A DNA stretch of 64,000 nt from Pseudomonas sp. UBA6562. GTDB lineage: Bacteria > Pseudomonadota > Gammaproteobacteria > Pseudomonadales > Pseudomonadaceae. The notes under the pieces are model-generated. The model saw nothing but the letters and a program-made list of their open reading frames with translations, was not told where the DNA came from and did no database searches. The position numbers and the translations under genes were made by a program. The stretch is taken from the NCBI RefSeq assembly GCF_002434265.1, contig NZ_DJJS01000004.1, positions 474,975-538,974 of the forward strand. Direction: 5' to 3'. Positions 8,586 through 17,895 of this stretch are shown here, one piece after another (position 1 is the first letter of the stretch; every line of letters starts with the position of its first letter).

Positions 8586-11107
8586 TGCGTATCGTGATTG
8601 ACATGCAAGGCGCTCAAACCGAGAGCCGTTTCCGAGGCATCGGCCGCTACAGCGTCTCGCTCGCCCAAGGCATCGTGCGCAACAGCGCCGGCCATGAGGT
8701 GTACTTGGTGCTCAACGGCATGCTCCCCGAAGGCATCGAGAGCATCCGCACCGCTTTTGCCGACCTGCTGCCGCAGAGCCATATCCGCGTGTGGTACGCC
8801 GATGGCCCTGTGTCGAACATCCATGCCGAAAACATTCCGCGCAGCGAAGTCGCCGAGCGCATCCGTCAGGCCTGCATCGACGCATTGCAGCCGGACATCG
8901 TGCACATCACCAGCCCATTGGAAGGGTTCGTCGACGACGCAGTCATCGGCGACCCGCTGCTGGACAAGCACGCACTGGTCAGCGCCACGCTGTATGACCT
9001 GATTCCGCTGGTCAGCCCCAACCAGTACCTGACCCACGCCGGGTACAAGACCTACTACATGGACAAGGTCGAAGCCTTCAAGCACTACGATGTGCTGTTG
9101 CCGATCTCCGAGGCTGCGCGTGCAGAAGCCTTGTCGTTGCTGTCGCTCGACGAAGCCAACGTGGTCAACGTCTCCAGCGCAGCGGACGAGATCTTCCACC
9201 CGATTCCGTTGAGCGGCGAGGAGCGCGACGTCCTGGCAGCCAAGTTCAGCCTGCGCGACGCCTTCGTGCTGTACTCCGGCGGCGCCGACGAGCGCAAGAA
9301 CCTGACACGCCTGATCAAGGCCTTCACCCAGGTCAAGCGTGACCTCCCCGACATCCAGCTGGTATTCGCCGGCAAGATGTCCAACCACATCATCGAGCGT
9401 TACCGTGCCGAAGCCCTGGGTGAAGGGTTGCAAGAGGACGACCTGGTGTTCACCGGCTTCATCACCGACGATGAACTGGTCGCCCTGTACAACACCTGCC
9501 AGCTGTACGTGTTCCCGTCCTGGCACGAAGGCTTCGGCCTGCCGCCGCTCGAAGCCATGAAGTGCGGGGCGCCGGTGATCGGTGCCAACACCTCGAGCGT
9601 GCCGGAAGTGATTGGCTGGGAAGAAGCCACCTTCGACCCGATGAGCGTCAAGGCCATCGCCGCCAAGATGAAGCAGGCGCTGGTCGACGACGAGTTCCGT
9701 GCGGCGCTGACCGTGCATGGTCTGCAACGCGCCAAGCTGTTCTCCTGGGACCGTACCGGCAAGATCGCGGTCGAGGCCTTCGAGCGTGCGGTGGCCGAAC
9801 GTGACCAACGTTCCGCCGAGGCCCAGCCGGTCGTCGACGCCGTCCCGGCCCTGATCGAATCGCTCCTGGCCACCGGACAGCTGCACAACGGCGGCCTGGA
9901 CATCGCCCGACTGGCCAAGGCCATCGACTATTCCGTTCAAGGCCCTTCGGGCATGCCGCGGCTGTTGGTGGACATCTCGCAACTGTGCCGGCACGACGGC
10001 AAGAGCGGTATCCAGCGCGTAGTGCGCAGTATCCTGCTCGAGTGGCTGAGCCACCCGCCGGCGGGCTACCAGGTCCAGCCGGTGTACACCAAGGTCGAAG
10101 AGTCCTTCTACCGGTACGCGACCCAGTTCACCGCGCAGTTCCTTGGTCACGACGCCGGCCAGGCGCAGGACGAAGCGCTCGACTATCGCGCAGGCGACGT
10201 CTACATCTGCCTGGACCTGCTGCTGGATGTGCTACCCCAGCGCCAACCGTATTTCGACACCCTGCATGCCCATGGCGTCAGCGTCTACTTCGTGGTCTAC
10301 GACTTGTTGATCCTGCAGATGCGCCATTGCTTCTCCGATCACCTGTACCAGCACTACGTGAACTGGATCGGCACCATCGCCCGCTATGACGGCGCCCTGT
10401 GCATTTCCCAGGCGGTGGCCGACGAGCTGAGCGAATGGATGACCGAGCATGGCCCGGCGCGCCAGCGCCCGCTACGTATCGGCGCCTTCCACCTGGGGGC
10501 GGACATCGACCAGTCGGTACCGTCCACTGGCGTTCCCGAAGACCCAGCCCTGCACATCGAAGTGCTGGAAGCGAACCCGAACTTCCTCATGGTCGGCACG
10601 CTCGAGCCACGCAAGGGCCACGCCCAGGCGTTTGCCGCGTTCGAGCAGCTGTGGGAGGCGGATGTCAAAGCGAACCTGATCATCGTGGGCAAGCGCGGTT
10701 GGCTGGTCGACGATCTGGCCAGCCGTATCGAAGCGCACCCACAGTTCGGCAAGCGGCTGTTGTGGCTCGACGGGGTCAGCGATGAGTACCTGGAGCACGT
10801 CTACCAAAACAGCCAATGCCTGATCGCCGCATCGATCGGCGAAGGGTTCGGCCTGCCGCTGATCGAAGCCGCGCAGCATGGCATGCCGATCATCGCCCGT
10901 GACTTGCCGGTGTTCCGCGAAGTGGCTGGCGAACATGCCTTGTACTTCAAGGGCGACGAGCCGCAGGTGCTGGCCGAGACCGTCGAGCGCTGGCTCGAAC
11001 TGTTCGCCACGGGCGCACACCCGACTTCGACCGACATGCCGTGGCTGACCTGGAAGCAGAGCGCCACGCAATTGATCGACGAAATCAGCCGCTTGCAGCG
11101 TATCTGA
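8585..11107 (+). CDS. Two-domain GT4 glycosyltransferase, WbdA-like polymannan/rhamnan polymerase
   Basis: This 840-residue protein starts MRIVIDMQGAQTESRFRGIG, the hallmark opening of WbdA-type enzymes. Two GT-B, family-4 domains are visible. The first covers about 1-405, with the EX7E motif EGFGLPPLE at 315-323. The second covers about 455-840, with EGFGLPLIE at 753-761 and its own N-terminal half opening RLLVDISQL. WbdA of E. coli O9a is also about 840 residues and makes two linkage types with its two domains. Here the donor may be GDP-D-rhamnose or GDP-mannose; gmd/rmd in the same window favour D-rhamnose. The start overlaps the methyltransferase stop by one base (TGATG). The TGA at 11105-11107 closes the operon. 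Confidence 0.88.
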   Translation: MRIVIDMQGAQTESRFRGIGRYSVSLAQGIVRNSAGHEVYLVLNGMLPEGIESIRTAFADLLPQSHIRVWYADGPVSNIHAENIPRSEVAERIRQACIDALQPDIVHITSPLEGFVDDAVIGDPLLDKHALVSATLYDLIPLVSPNQYLTHAGYKTYYMDKVEAFKHYDVLLPISEAARAEALSLLSLDEANVVNVSSAADEIFHPIPLSGEERDVLAAKFSLRDAFVLYSGGADERKNLTRLIKAFTQVKRDLPDIQLVFAGKMSNHIIERYRAEALGEGLQEDDLVFTGFITDDELVALYNTCQLYVFPSWHEGFGLPPLEAMKCGAPVIGANTSSVPEVIGWEEATFDPMSVKAIAAKMKQALVDDEFRAALTVHGLQRAKLFSWDRTGKIAVEAFERAVAERDQRSAEAQPVVDAVPALIESLLATGQLHNGGLDIARLAKAIDYSVQGPSGMPRLLVDISQLCRHDGKSGIQRVVRSILLEWLSHPPAGYQVQPVYTKVEESFYRYATQFTAQFLGHDAGQAQDEALDYRAGDVYICLDLLLDVLPQRQPYFDTLHAHGVSVYFVVYDLLILQMRHCFSDHLYQHYVNWIGTIARYDGALCISQAVADELSEWMTEHGPARQRPLRIGAFHLGADIDQSVPSTGVPEDPALHIEVLEANPNFLMVGTLEPRKGHAQAFAAFEQLWEADVKANLIIVGKRGWLVDDLASRIEAHPQFGKRLLWLDGVSDEYLEHVYQNSQCLIAASIGEGFGLPLIEAAQHGMPIIARDLPVFREVAGEHALYFKGDEPQVLAETVERWLELFATGAHPTSTDMPWLTWKQSATQLIDEISRLQRI

Positions 11108-11149
11108 CAGCCTGAGCCTTGAAATTAGAATGAGTGAGATGTGTGCGTT

Positions 11150-12784
11150 ATGGATTTGAAGCTTGTCTCAACCGGGAGGGCGGGCTTTGCGTTCGCGTTG
11201 GTATTTGGGTTGTGTTTCGTACTGCGTTACTTCCCCATCGACTTCATCCTGGGCACCAATTCGTATTGGCTGACCGAAGTCGATGACGTCACGCAGTATT
11301 TCGCGGGCTTCAATGCGTTCTTCACGGCGCCGTTCAGCTACCCGCTGCTGGCGTTCGATGGCATCAACTACCCACAGGGCACGCGCGCGACCTTCGTCGA
11401 TGCGATCCCTTTGTATGCCTTCCTGTTGAAGGTGTTCGTGCCGAAGAGCTTCGCCCCGTTCAACCCCTTCGGCATCTGGATCGGCCTGTGCTTCGTCGCA
11501 CAGGCGGTCTGTGCCTGGTGGATCCTGCGCGAGTTGTGCGTGCGCTCCTGGCTGGCGCTGGCGGCGCTGGTGGTTTGCCTGACCACGATGCCCGAGTTCA
11601 CTTCGCGCATCGCGCATGTTTCGCTGATGTCGCAGTGGATCGTACTGTGCGCCCTGGCCATGTACTTCCGTTGCCGGCGGACCGAACAGGCCCACCATGT
11701 GGCCTGGAGCGTCCTGCTGGTGGCGGGTTTCTACGTCAACGTCTACCTGTTCGTCATGGCCAGCGCCATCTACGTGGCCAGTTGTCTGGGCAGCCCGCAG
11801 CGCTTCAAGCCCGGCTATGGGCTGCGTGCTTGTGCGCCATTCCTGATCCTGGCGGCGAGTCTGCTGATCACGATCTTCCCGCTGGGCGCCGCCACGGTCG
11901 CCAAAGAGGGTGGTTTCGGGGTCTTCTCCATGAACTTGCTGTCGCCGTTGCATGGCGGGCGTCATGTGCACTTCCCCAACCCGGAGATGCCGGGGCAGGG
12001 CGAGGGTTTCAACTACCTGGGCCTGGGGGTGCTGTTGGCCTTCGCGCTGAGCTTCGTGTTGAATGCCCGCAGCGCCAATGGCGTGTTCGCGCGGCACAAG
12101 GCGCTCACGTGGCTGATGGCGTTGTTCGCGGTGTATGCGTTGTCCAACGAGATCTACCTGGGCACCACCCACCTGGTGTCGCTCACCTATCCTGGCGTGC
12201 TCGACATCATCACCTCGCAGTTCCGTGCCTCGGGCCGTTTCTTCTGGCCAGTGGGCTTCTGCATCGTAATATTCTCGATCGTGTTCCTGTATCGCCGCCT
12301 GAGCGCAGGCCTGTTCGCGCTCGCCATGCTGGCGCTGCTGGCCTTGCAAGTGCATGACCTGGCGCCTTACCGCGGCCTGCTGGTGGCCGTGGCCAACCGT
12401 CCGGCAGCGGCCGTGCTCACGCAGCCGACCTGGGACCAGCAAGCCACTCCCGACGTGCAGTATTTGTACTTCTTCCCCAAGTTCAAGTGTGGACGGGAGG
12501 ATGTGTTGCAGACCCTGATGCCGACCATGCGCTACGCCGCAGTGCACAACATCAAGATCAACACCGGTTATGTGTCGCGCTCGAGTGCCAATTGCAGCGT
12601 CGAAAGCACACAGGCGGAGATCGCCGGGTCCGACGCCACGCATTCGCTGTACGTCTTCAATACGGGCGATTTCCCGGAAGTCGACCGCGTCAAACAGCTT
12701 TTCCCCGCTGACCGCCAGCCTGAGTGCAAGGTGATCGACTTTGCCCACGTCTGCCGTGTCGATTCTGCGAAGGTGAACCCATGA
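11150..12784 (+). CDS. Polytopic membrane protein, candidate GtrC-type glycosyltransferase
   Basis: This protein of about 544 residues has some ten to twelve hydrophobic segments. The first outer loop carries an acidic pair in LTEVDDVTQYF (about 41-51), as in GT-C transferases that use polyprenyl-phosphate sugars. The C-terminal 120 residues are soluble and contain several Cys (FKCGREDV, NCSVES, CKVIDFAHVC) suited to a periplasmic, disulfide-bonded domain. Its stop overlaps gtrB in ATGA, and gtrA follows, so its role is probably to transfer the GtrB-loaded, GtrA-flipped sugar to the O-antigen. GtrC proteins share little sequence, so this rests on topology and context. A GTG at 11141 would add three residues. 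Confidence 0.72.
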   Translation: MDLKLVSTGRAGFAFALVFGLCFVLRYFPIDFILGTNSYWLTEVDDVTQYFAGFNAFFTAPFSYPLLAFDGINYPQGTRATFVDAIPLYAFLLKVFVPKSFAPFNPFGIWIGLCFVAQAVCAWWILRELCVRSWLALAALVVCLTTMPEFTSRIAHVSLMSQWIVLCALAMYFRCRRTEQAHHVAWSVLLVAGFYVNVYLFVMASAIYVASCLGSPQRFKPGYGLRACAPFLILAASLLITIFPLGAATVAKEGGFGVFSMNLLSPLHGGRHVHFPNPEMPGQGEGFNYLGLGVLLAFALSFVLNARSANGVFARHKALTWLMALFAVYALSNEIYLGTTHLVSLTYPGVLDIITSQFRASGRFFWPVGFCIVIFSIVFLYRRLSAGLFALAMLALLALQVHDLAPYRGLLVAVANRPAAAVLTQPTWDQQATPDVQYLYFFPKFKCGREDVLQTLMPTMRYAAVHNIKINTGYVSRSSANCSVESTQAEIAGSDATHSLYVFNTGDFPEVDRVKQLFPADRQPECKVIDFAHVCRVDSAKVNP

Positions 12785-13725
12785 CCGAAATGAACAAGCG
12801 CACGATCTCGTTGGTATCGCCGTTCTACAACGAAGAGAAAGGCGTGCAGGCGTTCTTCGCGCGCATCAACGAAGTGTTCGCCGAGCTGGCGGACCGTTAC
12901 GACCTCGAAGTGATCGCCATCAACGACGGCAGCCGCGACAGCACCTACGACGAGCTGGTCAAGGCCAAGGCGAGCAACCCTTACCTGACCATCGTCGACC
13001 TGTCGCGCAACTTCGGCAAGGAAGCCGCGCTCTCGGCCGGTCTGGATTTCGCCACCGGCGATGCCGTGGTGCCGATCGACTCCGATTTGCAGCACCCGCC
13101 GGAAGTGATTCTGGACCTGGTGCGCAAATGGGAAGACGGCGCCGAAGTGGTGCTGGCCAAGCGTGTGGATCGCGAGACCGACCGCCCCATCCAGAAGGTG
13201 ACGGCCAATTACTTCTACCGCGTGCACAACCGCATCTCCGACATCGATATCCCCGCCGACGTCGGCGATTTCCGCCTGATGGACCGCAAGGTGGTCGAGG
13301 CCCTGAAAACCCTTCCGGAGAGCCGCCGGTTCATGAAGGGGCTGTTCGCCTGGGTAGGCTTTCGTACGGCCACCGTCGAATACAAGGTGGCCGCCCGCGA
13401 GCACGGCGCCTCCAGTTTCAACACCTGGAAGCTCTGGAACTTCGCCATCGAGGGCATCACCAGTTTCAGTTCGGTGCCGCTACGGGTCTGGACCTACCTG
13501 GGTTGCGCCGTCTCGGCCATCTCCTTCCTGTATGCCGCTTACCTGCTGATCAAGACCGTACTGTTCGGCAGCGATCTGCCCGGTTATGCCTCGATCATGA
13601 TCACGGTGCTGTTCGCCAGCGGCGTGCAACTGATCGGCATCGGTGTCTTGGGCGAGTATGTGGGGCGCATCTTCACCGAGTCGAAGAACCGGCCGGTGTA
13701 CATCGTGCGCGACGTGATCAAGTGA
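12781..13725 (+). CDS. gtrB: Bactoprenol glycosyltransferase (GtrB family)
   Basis: This 314-residue GT2 enzyme has an N-terminal GT-A domain showing LVSPFYNEE (8-16), the nucleotide-binding INDGSRDST near 48-56 and the metal motif IDSDLQHPPE near 99-108. Two hydrophobic segments near residues 235-260 and 270-300 anchor it in the inner membrane. It should load a hexose onto undecaprenyl phosphate at the cytoplasmic face. It is coupled to both neighbours: its ATG overlaps the preceding stop (ATGA), and its stop overlaps the GTG of gtrA (GTGA). Confidence 0.92.
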   Translation: MTEMNKRTISLVSPFYNEEKGVQAFFARINEVFAELADRYDLEVIAINDGSRDSTYDELVKAKASNPYLTIVDLSRNFGKEAALSAGLDFATGDAVVPIDSDLQHPPEVILDLVRKWEDGAEVVLAKRVDRETDRPIQKVTANYFYRVHNRISDIDIPADVGDFRLMDRKVVEALKTLPESRRFMKGLFAWVGFRTATVEYKVAAREHGASSFNTWKLWNFAIEGITSFSSVPLRVWTYLGCAVSAISFLYAAYLLIKTVLFGSDLPGYASIMITVLFASGVQLIGIGVLGEYVGRIFTESKNRPVYIVRDVIK

Positions 13726-14114
13726 AGCACCTCATCCCGCCGCGGTATCACGAGTTCATCCGCTTCGGCCTGGTCGGTGTCACCAACACCTTGGTGCACG
13801 CCGGCATCGTCGTCGCGCTGATGGAGTTGCTCGCACCGCCTGCGTTCGTCGCCAATGGCATCGCTTTCGGCTTCGCCAACGTGATGTCCTACCTGCTCAA
13901 CAGCCGGTTCACCTTCAGGACGCCGGCCACCTTCTCGGGGTACCGGCGATTCTTGACGGTATCGTTGGTATCGCTGGCGCTGACCCTGCTGATCACTTCT
14001 GGGGTGGAGTACGCAGGGCTCCATTACGCCGTGGGCCTGGTACTGGTGATTTTCATCGTGCCGGTGCTGAATTACCTTGTGTTGAAACTCTGGGCTTTCA
14101 AACCTGCTACCTGA
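13722..14114 (+). CDS. gtrA: GtrA-family bactoprenol-linked glucose flippase
   Basis: This 130-residue protein has four predicted membrane helices and the family opening FIRFGLVGVTNTLVH, plus SYLLNSRFTFR after helix 2. GtrA proteins are thought to flip the undecaprenyl-phosphate sugar made by GtrB. The GTG start at 13722 is set by the four-base GTGA overlap with gtrB; no ATG exists near the family start. It closes a three-gene gtr-type cassette such as is often carried by phages or found in O-antigen loci to decorate the glycan after polymerisation. Confidence 0.9.
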   Translation: MKHLIPPRYHEFIRFGLVGVTNTLVHAGIVVALMELLAPPAFVANGIAFGFANVMSYLLNSRFTFRTPATFSGYRRFLTVSLVSLALTLLITSGVEYAGLHYAVGLVLVIFIVPVLNYLVLKLWAFKPAT

Positions 14115-14165
14115 AGCCTGAAGCAGCCGCAAGACAGGCTGGGCCCGAAGGACCGGGCCAGCGAC

Positions 14166-14196
14166 CTACCGGCCTCACGATTAGTCCTGCCGGTAG
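14166..14196. promoter_or_regulatory. Inverted repeat upstream of the acyltransferase gene
   Basis: CTACCGGC (14166-14173) and GCCGGTAG (14189-14196) form perfect 8-base arms around a 15-base spacer. The repeat lies in the 150-base gap after gtrA, about 70 bases before the acyltransferase start, close to another GC-rich hairpin (GGCCCG/CGGGCC near 14140-14157). It could be an operator or part of a gtrA terminator. Confidence 0.35.
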
Positions 14197-14263
14197 ATAC
14201 CCGTAATGTCACAATGTCAGTACCATGCCGCCTTTAGGAAATTTCCTACAAGGCTATGCGAAA

Positions 14264-15250
14264 ATGGGTTTATTGAGGTTGTTGCTGGCATGCCTGGTAG
14301 CGGTCAGCCACATGGGCATCGACGTAAAGAGCTGGAACGTCGGCGTCGGGTCGGTGGTGATCTTCTACATGCTGGCCGGGCACGTGGTGGCCAAGCTCTG
14401 GACACGGCGCCCGCATGACCGCCTCTTACCTTCCCTGGGTTGGTTCTACAAGGACCGAGCCCTGCGGATCTTTCCTCTATACCTGTGTGCTCTGCTGGTC
14501 AGTGGGCTCGTGTGGGCGACAGGGGCGCATTCCTACTTCCTCAGCAAGACCCCCGGGTTCGTGGATTGGATAAGCAATCTGACGGTGGTCCCGCTGAACT
14601 ACTACATGTGGACGGGCATAGATCGCTTCACGCTGATCCCTCCGGCCTGGTCGCTGGGCGCAGAACTGCAGTTCTACCTCATCCTGCCGTTGCTGATGCT
14701 GCTGCCCTGGCTGGGCATCTTCGCGGCGGTCGTTAGCCTGGTGGTGTTCTCGCTCGCGCAATACGGCTGGTTGAACACCGACGTCTTCGGCTACCGGCTT
14801 CTGTTAGGCGTGCTGTTCATCTTCCTGAGCGGTGTGGCGATCGAAAAGCGTTCCCGCCTGGGCAACCTGGCCCTGGCCGGCGTGTGGATCGCCTTGCTGG
14901 CGTATGTCGTGGGCCTGCAAGCGCAAGGGATCCGACGCCCCTTCGACCATGAAGTGGCCGTAGGCTACCTCGTCGGTCTTCCCCTCATCCTGTGGCTCTC
15001 GAGCCTTCGGCTACCTGGCTGGGTAAATACCCTGCAACGGCACGCCGGCACCTTGTCGTATGGGGTGTTCGTCTTCCACTTCTCGATGATCTGGCTGGTG
15101 GAGCCTTACGCGCTGTCGAACGGGCCCAAGGCAGGGCTGGTTTTGCTAGGGTCGCTGCTGTTGGCCGGTGTGTTCCACTATGGCGTCGAGCGGCCCGTGT
15201 GGCAGCGGTTCAGGACCAAGTTGCCCGGCCAGGCGTCTAGCCAACGCTAG
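14264..15250 (+). CDS. Acyltransferase-3 (OafA/YrhL-like) membrane protein
   Basis: This protein of about 328 residues has some ten hydrophobic segments. It starts MGLLRLLLACLVAVSHMGID, in which the His of the SH motif in helix 1 matches the conserved family histidine. The family Arg region appears as FYKDRALRIFPLYL, and a later segment has PPAWSLGAELQFYLILP. Family members move acetyl or other acyl groups from the cytoplasm onto surface glycans. ATG 14264 has AAGG ten bases upstream; an in-frame ATG at 14225 would add 13 residues. It is convergent with the next acyltransferase, 18 bases away. Confidence 0.85.
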   Translation: MGLLRLLLACLVAVSHMGIDVKSWNVGVGSVVIFYMLAGHVVAKLWTRRPHDRLLPSLGWFYKDRALRIFPLYLCALLVSGLVWATGAHSYFLSKTPGFVDWISNLTVVPLNYYMWTGIDRFTLIPPAWSLGAELQFYLILPLLMLLPWLGIFAAVVSLVVFSLAQYGWLNTDVFGYRLLLGVLFIFLSGVAIEKRSRLGNLALAGVWIALLAYVVGLQAQGIRRPFDHEVAVGYLVGLPLILWLSSLRLPGWVNTLQRHAGTLSYGVFVFHFSMIWLVEPYALSNGPKAGLVLLGSLLLAGVFHYGVERPVWQRFRTKLPGQASSQR

Positions 15251-15268
15251 ACGGTAGTGGTAGGGCGC

Positions 15269-16387
15269 TCATACCGTCGTGCCAGGCGCAACGGGCTTGC
15301 GGACGAGGTGCTTGCCCCAGCGCATCGTCGGCACTTCCACGAAGCGGTGCAGTCCATAGGCCATGACCAGCACGAAGACCAGCGTCAGCAGCACGGCCCC
15401 GGGGAAGGGTACGCCCCGATCCATCAGCACACGGATCGACAGATAGCCGATGATCGAATGAAGCACGTAGATGGAATAGCTGATGTCGGCGATGAAATCG
15501 AGCGGCTTGATCGGCCGGAAATGGCGACGCAACGCATAGCTCACGGTGAATACGGCTAGCCCATAAACGTAGTTCAGCGGCACATAGGGCATTTGCGCAA
15601 GCCATTGGGTATGGGGCCAGCAGACGAGGAACAGCGTGAGCAGGATGGCCACGTACGCGGCGAGCTGGCGGGATGTGTAGGTGCCGGTGTAATGGTGGTA
15701 GAACCCCGTTCCGACGAACATGAAGATGACGCACATAAGCTCAGTCTTCAGCGACTCGATAAGACCGAGCGGCACCGCCCAGCCGCTCATCCAATCGGGA
15801 AACGCCTCGCAGCCTACCAGTACCAACGTCGAAAACAGAACGATCGGATAGACGTTGCCGCTTCTGATCGAACGATGGAGCAGCGCGGCGATGAGGTAGA
15901 ACTTGATCTCGATCGACAGCGTCCAGTTCACCAGATCGATCGAGGGCGCAGAGGCATTGCCCTGGATGAGCAGCAGATTGGCCAGCAGACGATCCAACGG
16001 CATCGAGAATGACTGGCCCCAGTAGCGACTCGACAGATAGACCAGGACAAGCATGACCAGCGAGGCGACGATGTACGTCGGGTAGATCCTCAGCAGACGC
16101 GCCACCAGAAACGGCCCGGGCGCCAGGCGATTGAGCGAGAAGGGTATGACGAAGCCGCTGATCAGGAAGAACAGGGAAACGCCAAAGGGGCCGTAGTTGA
16201 AGGTGGGGATCGTGAGCCACAGCAACAGTTTCGACGCCGGGCCCTCGACGACGGGCGCGTAGATATAGGACGCCACGGTGTCCCTGCCTACCCAGTACAC
16301 GCCGCACCAGTGAACGATAAGGACGGCCACCACTGCCAATCCCCTGAGTTGGTTGGCGAAGAGCGCGCGGTCCGTGGCCCGTTGCAT
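15269..16387 (-). CDS. Acyltransferase-3 family membrane protein
   Basis: This 372-residue protein has about ten membrane segments and opens with FANQLRGLAVVAVLIVHWCGVYW, where the RG...VHW pattern matches the acyltransferase-3 helix 1 (conserved Arg and His). FFLISGFVIPFSL and LLRIYPTYIVA are further family motifs, and VNWTLSIEIKFYLIAAL near the middle is typical. AAGGAA about nine bases upstream supports this ATG. It is probably an O-acetyltransferase for lipopolysaccharide or another glycan; the acceptor cannot be read from sequence. It faces away from the manC operon. Confidence 0.85.
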   Translation of the reverse strand: MQRATDRALFANQLRGLAVVAVLIVHWCGVYWVGRDTVASYIYAPVVEGPASKLLLWLTIPTFNYGPFGVSLFFLISGFVIPFSLNRLAPGPFLVARLLRIYPTYIVASLVMLVLVYLSSRYWGQSFSMPLDRLLANLLLIQGNASAPSIDLVNWTLSIEIKFYLIAALLHRSIRSGNVYPIVLFSTLVLVGCEAFPDWMSGWAVPLGLIESLKTELMCVIFMFVGTGFYHHYTGTYTSRQLAAYVAILLTLFLVCWPHTQWLAQMPYVPLNYVYGLAVFTVSYALRRHFRPIKPLDFIADISYSIYVLHSIIGYLSIRVLMDRGVPFPGAVLLTLVFVLVMAYGLHRFVEVPTMRWGKHLVRKPVAPGTTV

Positions 16388-16549
16388 GTGTGTATTCCTT
16401 GAAAGGATGCCATTGTCACGTCACCTCGAGGCAGGCCGTTCAGGCGTACCGGGATGGACCTGCTTGCCTGTGTGCTGCGCCCGGCCTGTCTCCCTGTGCG
16501 GGCCTGGACGCATGGACGGGTCGGCCTGGGCTGCACAGCGACACGACCC

Positions 16550-17641
16550 TCAACCGGGTAAAGCAGCGCGCAGGATCGGTATGCGCTTGATCGCGTAGGT
16601 GAGGCTCGCGCAAATGATGAACACGGTGGCCATCACCAGCGGAATGGCCAGCCAGGGGTTGATGAAGTTCCAGGGCATGCCGGCATGGTGCAGCTCCCAG
16701 ATCACCATGGGGTGCATCAGGTAGATGCCGAACGTTAGGTTGCCGAAGAACACCAAAGGGCCTTGCGCGTTCGGGTAGCGCTCCACGAAGCGTGCGCCCG
16801 CAGCTCGCACGCCATGGAACACGCAGGCGGCGGCCACGACCACCATGGGTGCGAAGTACTCGTAGTACAGCTCGGTGTTGACGGCGGCGTCTTTGGAGAA
16901 GTACCAGGTCAGGGTCGCCGTGCCTGCGGTGCACAGCAGATACCCCACGACACTGGCGAGCAGCCACACACGGCGCATGGCGAGGTGGTGGTAGAGCAAC
17001 GCACCCGCCAGCAGGTAGGCCGGGTAGATGTAGAAGAATCGCGTGTCCACATACACCCGCGCTTCACCGAACAGCCGTTCGGCAAACGGCACGAGGCTGG
17101 CCGCCAGCAACCACACCCCCAGTACCAGGCACTGCAACCGCACGGGCGTGGTACGAAAAAAGCCTGCTAGCACGGGAATGAAGAAGTAGGCGGCGATCAA
17201 GGTGTATAGGTACCAGAGATGCCCTGCCACGGGCCACCTGAGGATGGCCATGCACCAATGCCCCAGCTCGGAGAAGTCCGGCAGCCACAGGCCGGTGACC
17301 TTGTACTTGTTGTACACCAGATACGCCAACGACCAGACGCCCAAGGCAAGAGCCATGCGCCAGACCCGCCGCAGCACGCCGGCGATCGAGTGCGCGCGTG
17401 GCAGCAACAGGGCACCGGTGATCATGAAAAACACCGGAACGCTGGCGCGCGACAGGCTTTCGTAGGCATTGACGCCCCACCAATGCTGGGCCTTCTGGGA
17501 GAAACCAGCAGCCGACACATGGATCAGGATGACCATGAACGTGGCGACGAGCCGCAGGACATCGAGCGAGACGTCGTGGGCCTTGGACGGCGCAGGGGCT
17601 GGGGCGGCCGAAAAAGACGGCGTTGCGATCGACGTGCTCAA
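16550..17641 (-). CDS. Acyltransferase-3 family membrane protein (WecH-like), TTG start
   Basis: This 363-residue protein has about ten membrane helices. A short Ala/Pro-rich leader is followed by SLDVLRLVATFMVILIHVSA, with the conserved Arg and His of the acyltransferase-3 family, and VPVFFMITGALLLPR. WecH-like members O-acetylate enterobacterial common antigen; the substrate here is unknown. The only suitable start is a TTG at 17641, with AGGA seven bases upstream; an ATG four bases earlier is out of frame. It is the third acyltransferase in 3.5 kb and is transcribed in the same direction as its neighbour. Confidence 0.82.
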   Translation of the reverse strand: MSTSIATPSFSAAPAPAPSKAHDVSLDVLRLVATFMVILIHVSAAGFSQKAQHWWGVNAYESLSRASVPVFFMITGALLLPRAHSIAGVLRRVWRMALALGVWSLAYLVYNKYKVTGLWLPDFSELGHWCMAILRWPVAGHLWYLYTLIAAYFFIPVLAGFFRTTPVRLQCLVLGVWLLAASLVPFAERLFGEARVYVDTRFFYIYPAYLLAGALLYHHLAMRRVWLLASVVGYLLCTAGTATLTWYFSKDAAVNTELYYEYFAPMVVVAAACVFHGVRAAGARFVERYPNAQGPLVFFGNLTFGIYLMHPMVIWELHHAGMPWNFINPWLAIPLVMATVFIICASLTYAIKRIPILRAALPG

Positions 17642-17895
17642 ACATGAATCCTTTCATTAAGCTGAACGCGCCATCAGGATGATGGCAGCGTGGCATGATG
17701 AAATATTTCGAAACTTTATGCTAGGTGTGGCGTCGGGGGAGGTTGTTTGGAGTAAGTGATATCGGGCAAGGGGCAACGCGAGGGCGCCAGGGCGAGCCGC
17801 AGGTCGCGGCGACTCGACCTGTTGGCTCACGCTGGCAAAGCATGAGCGAGTTCTTCAACGATCCGCTGGAAGGGTTTGTTTGCGACAGGCTGTGG

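Noticed and set aside
7997..10150. 717-codon minus-strand frame across the methyltransferase and WbdA-like genes
   Set aside because: It spans two certain plus-strand genes, and its translation resembles no protein family.
11168..12748. 526-codon minus-strand frame opposite the GtrC-like gene
   Set aside because: The highly charged H/R/Q-rich composition is typical of antisense to a membrane protein gene; the plus frame has clear transmembrane segments.
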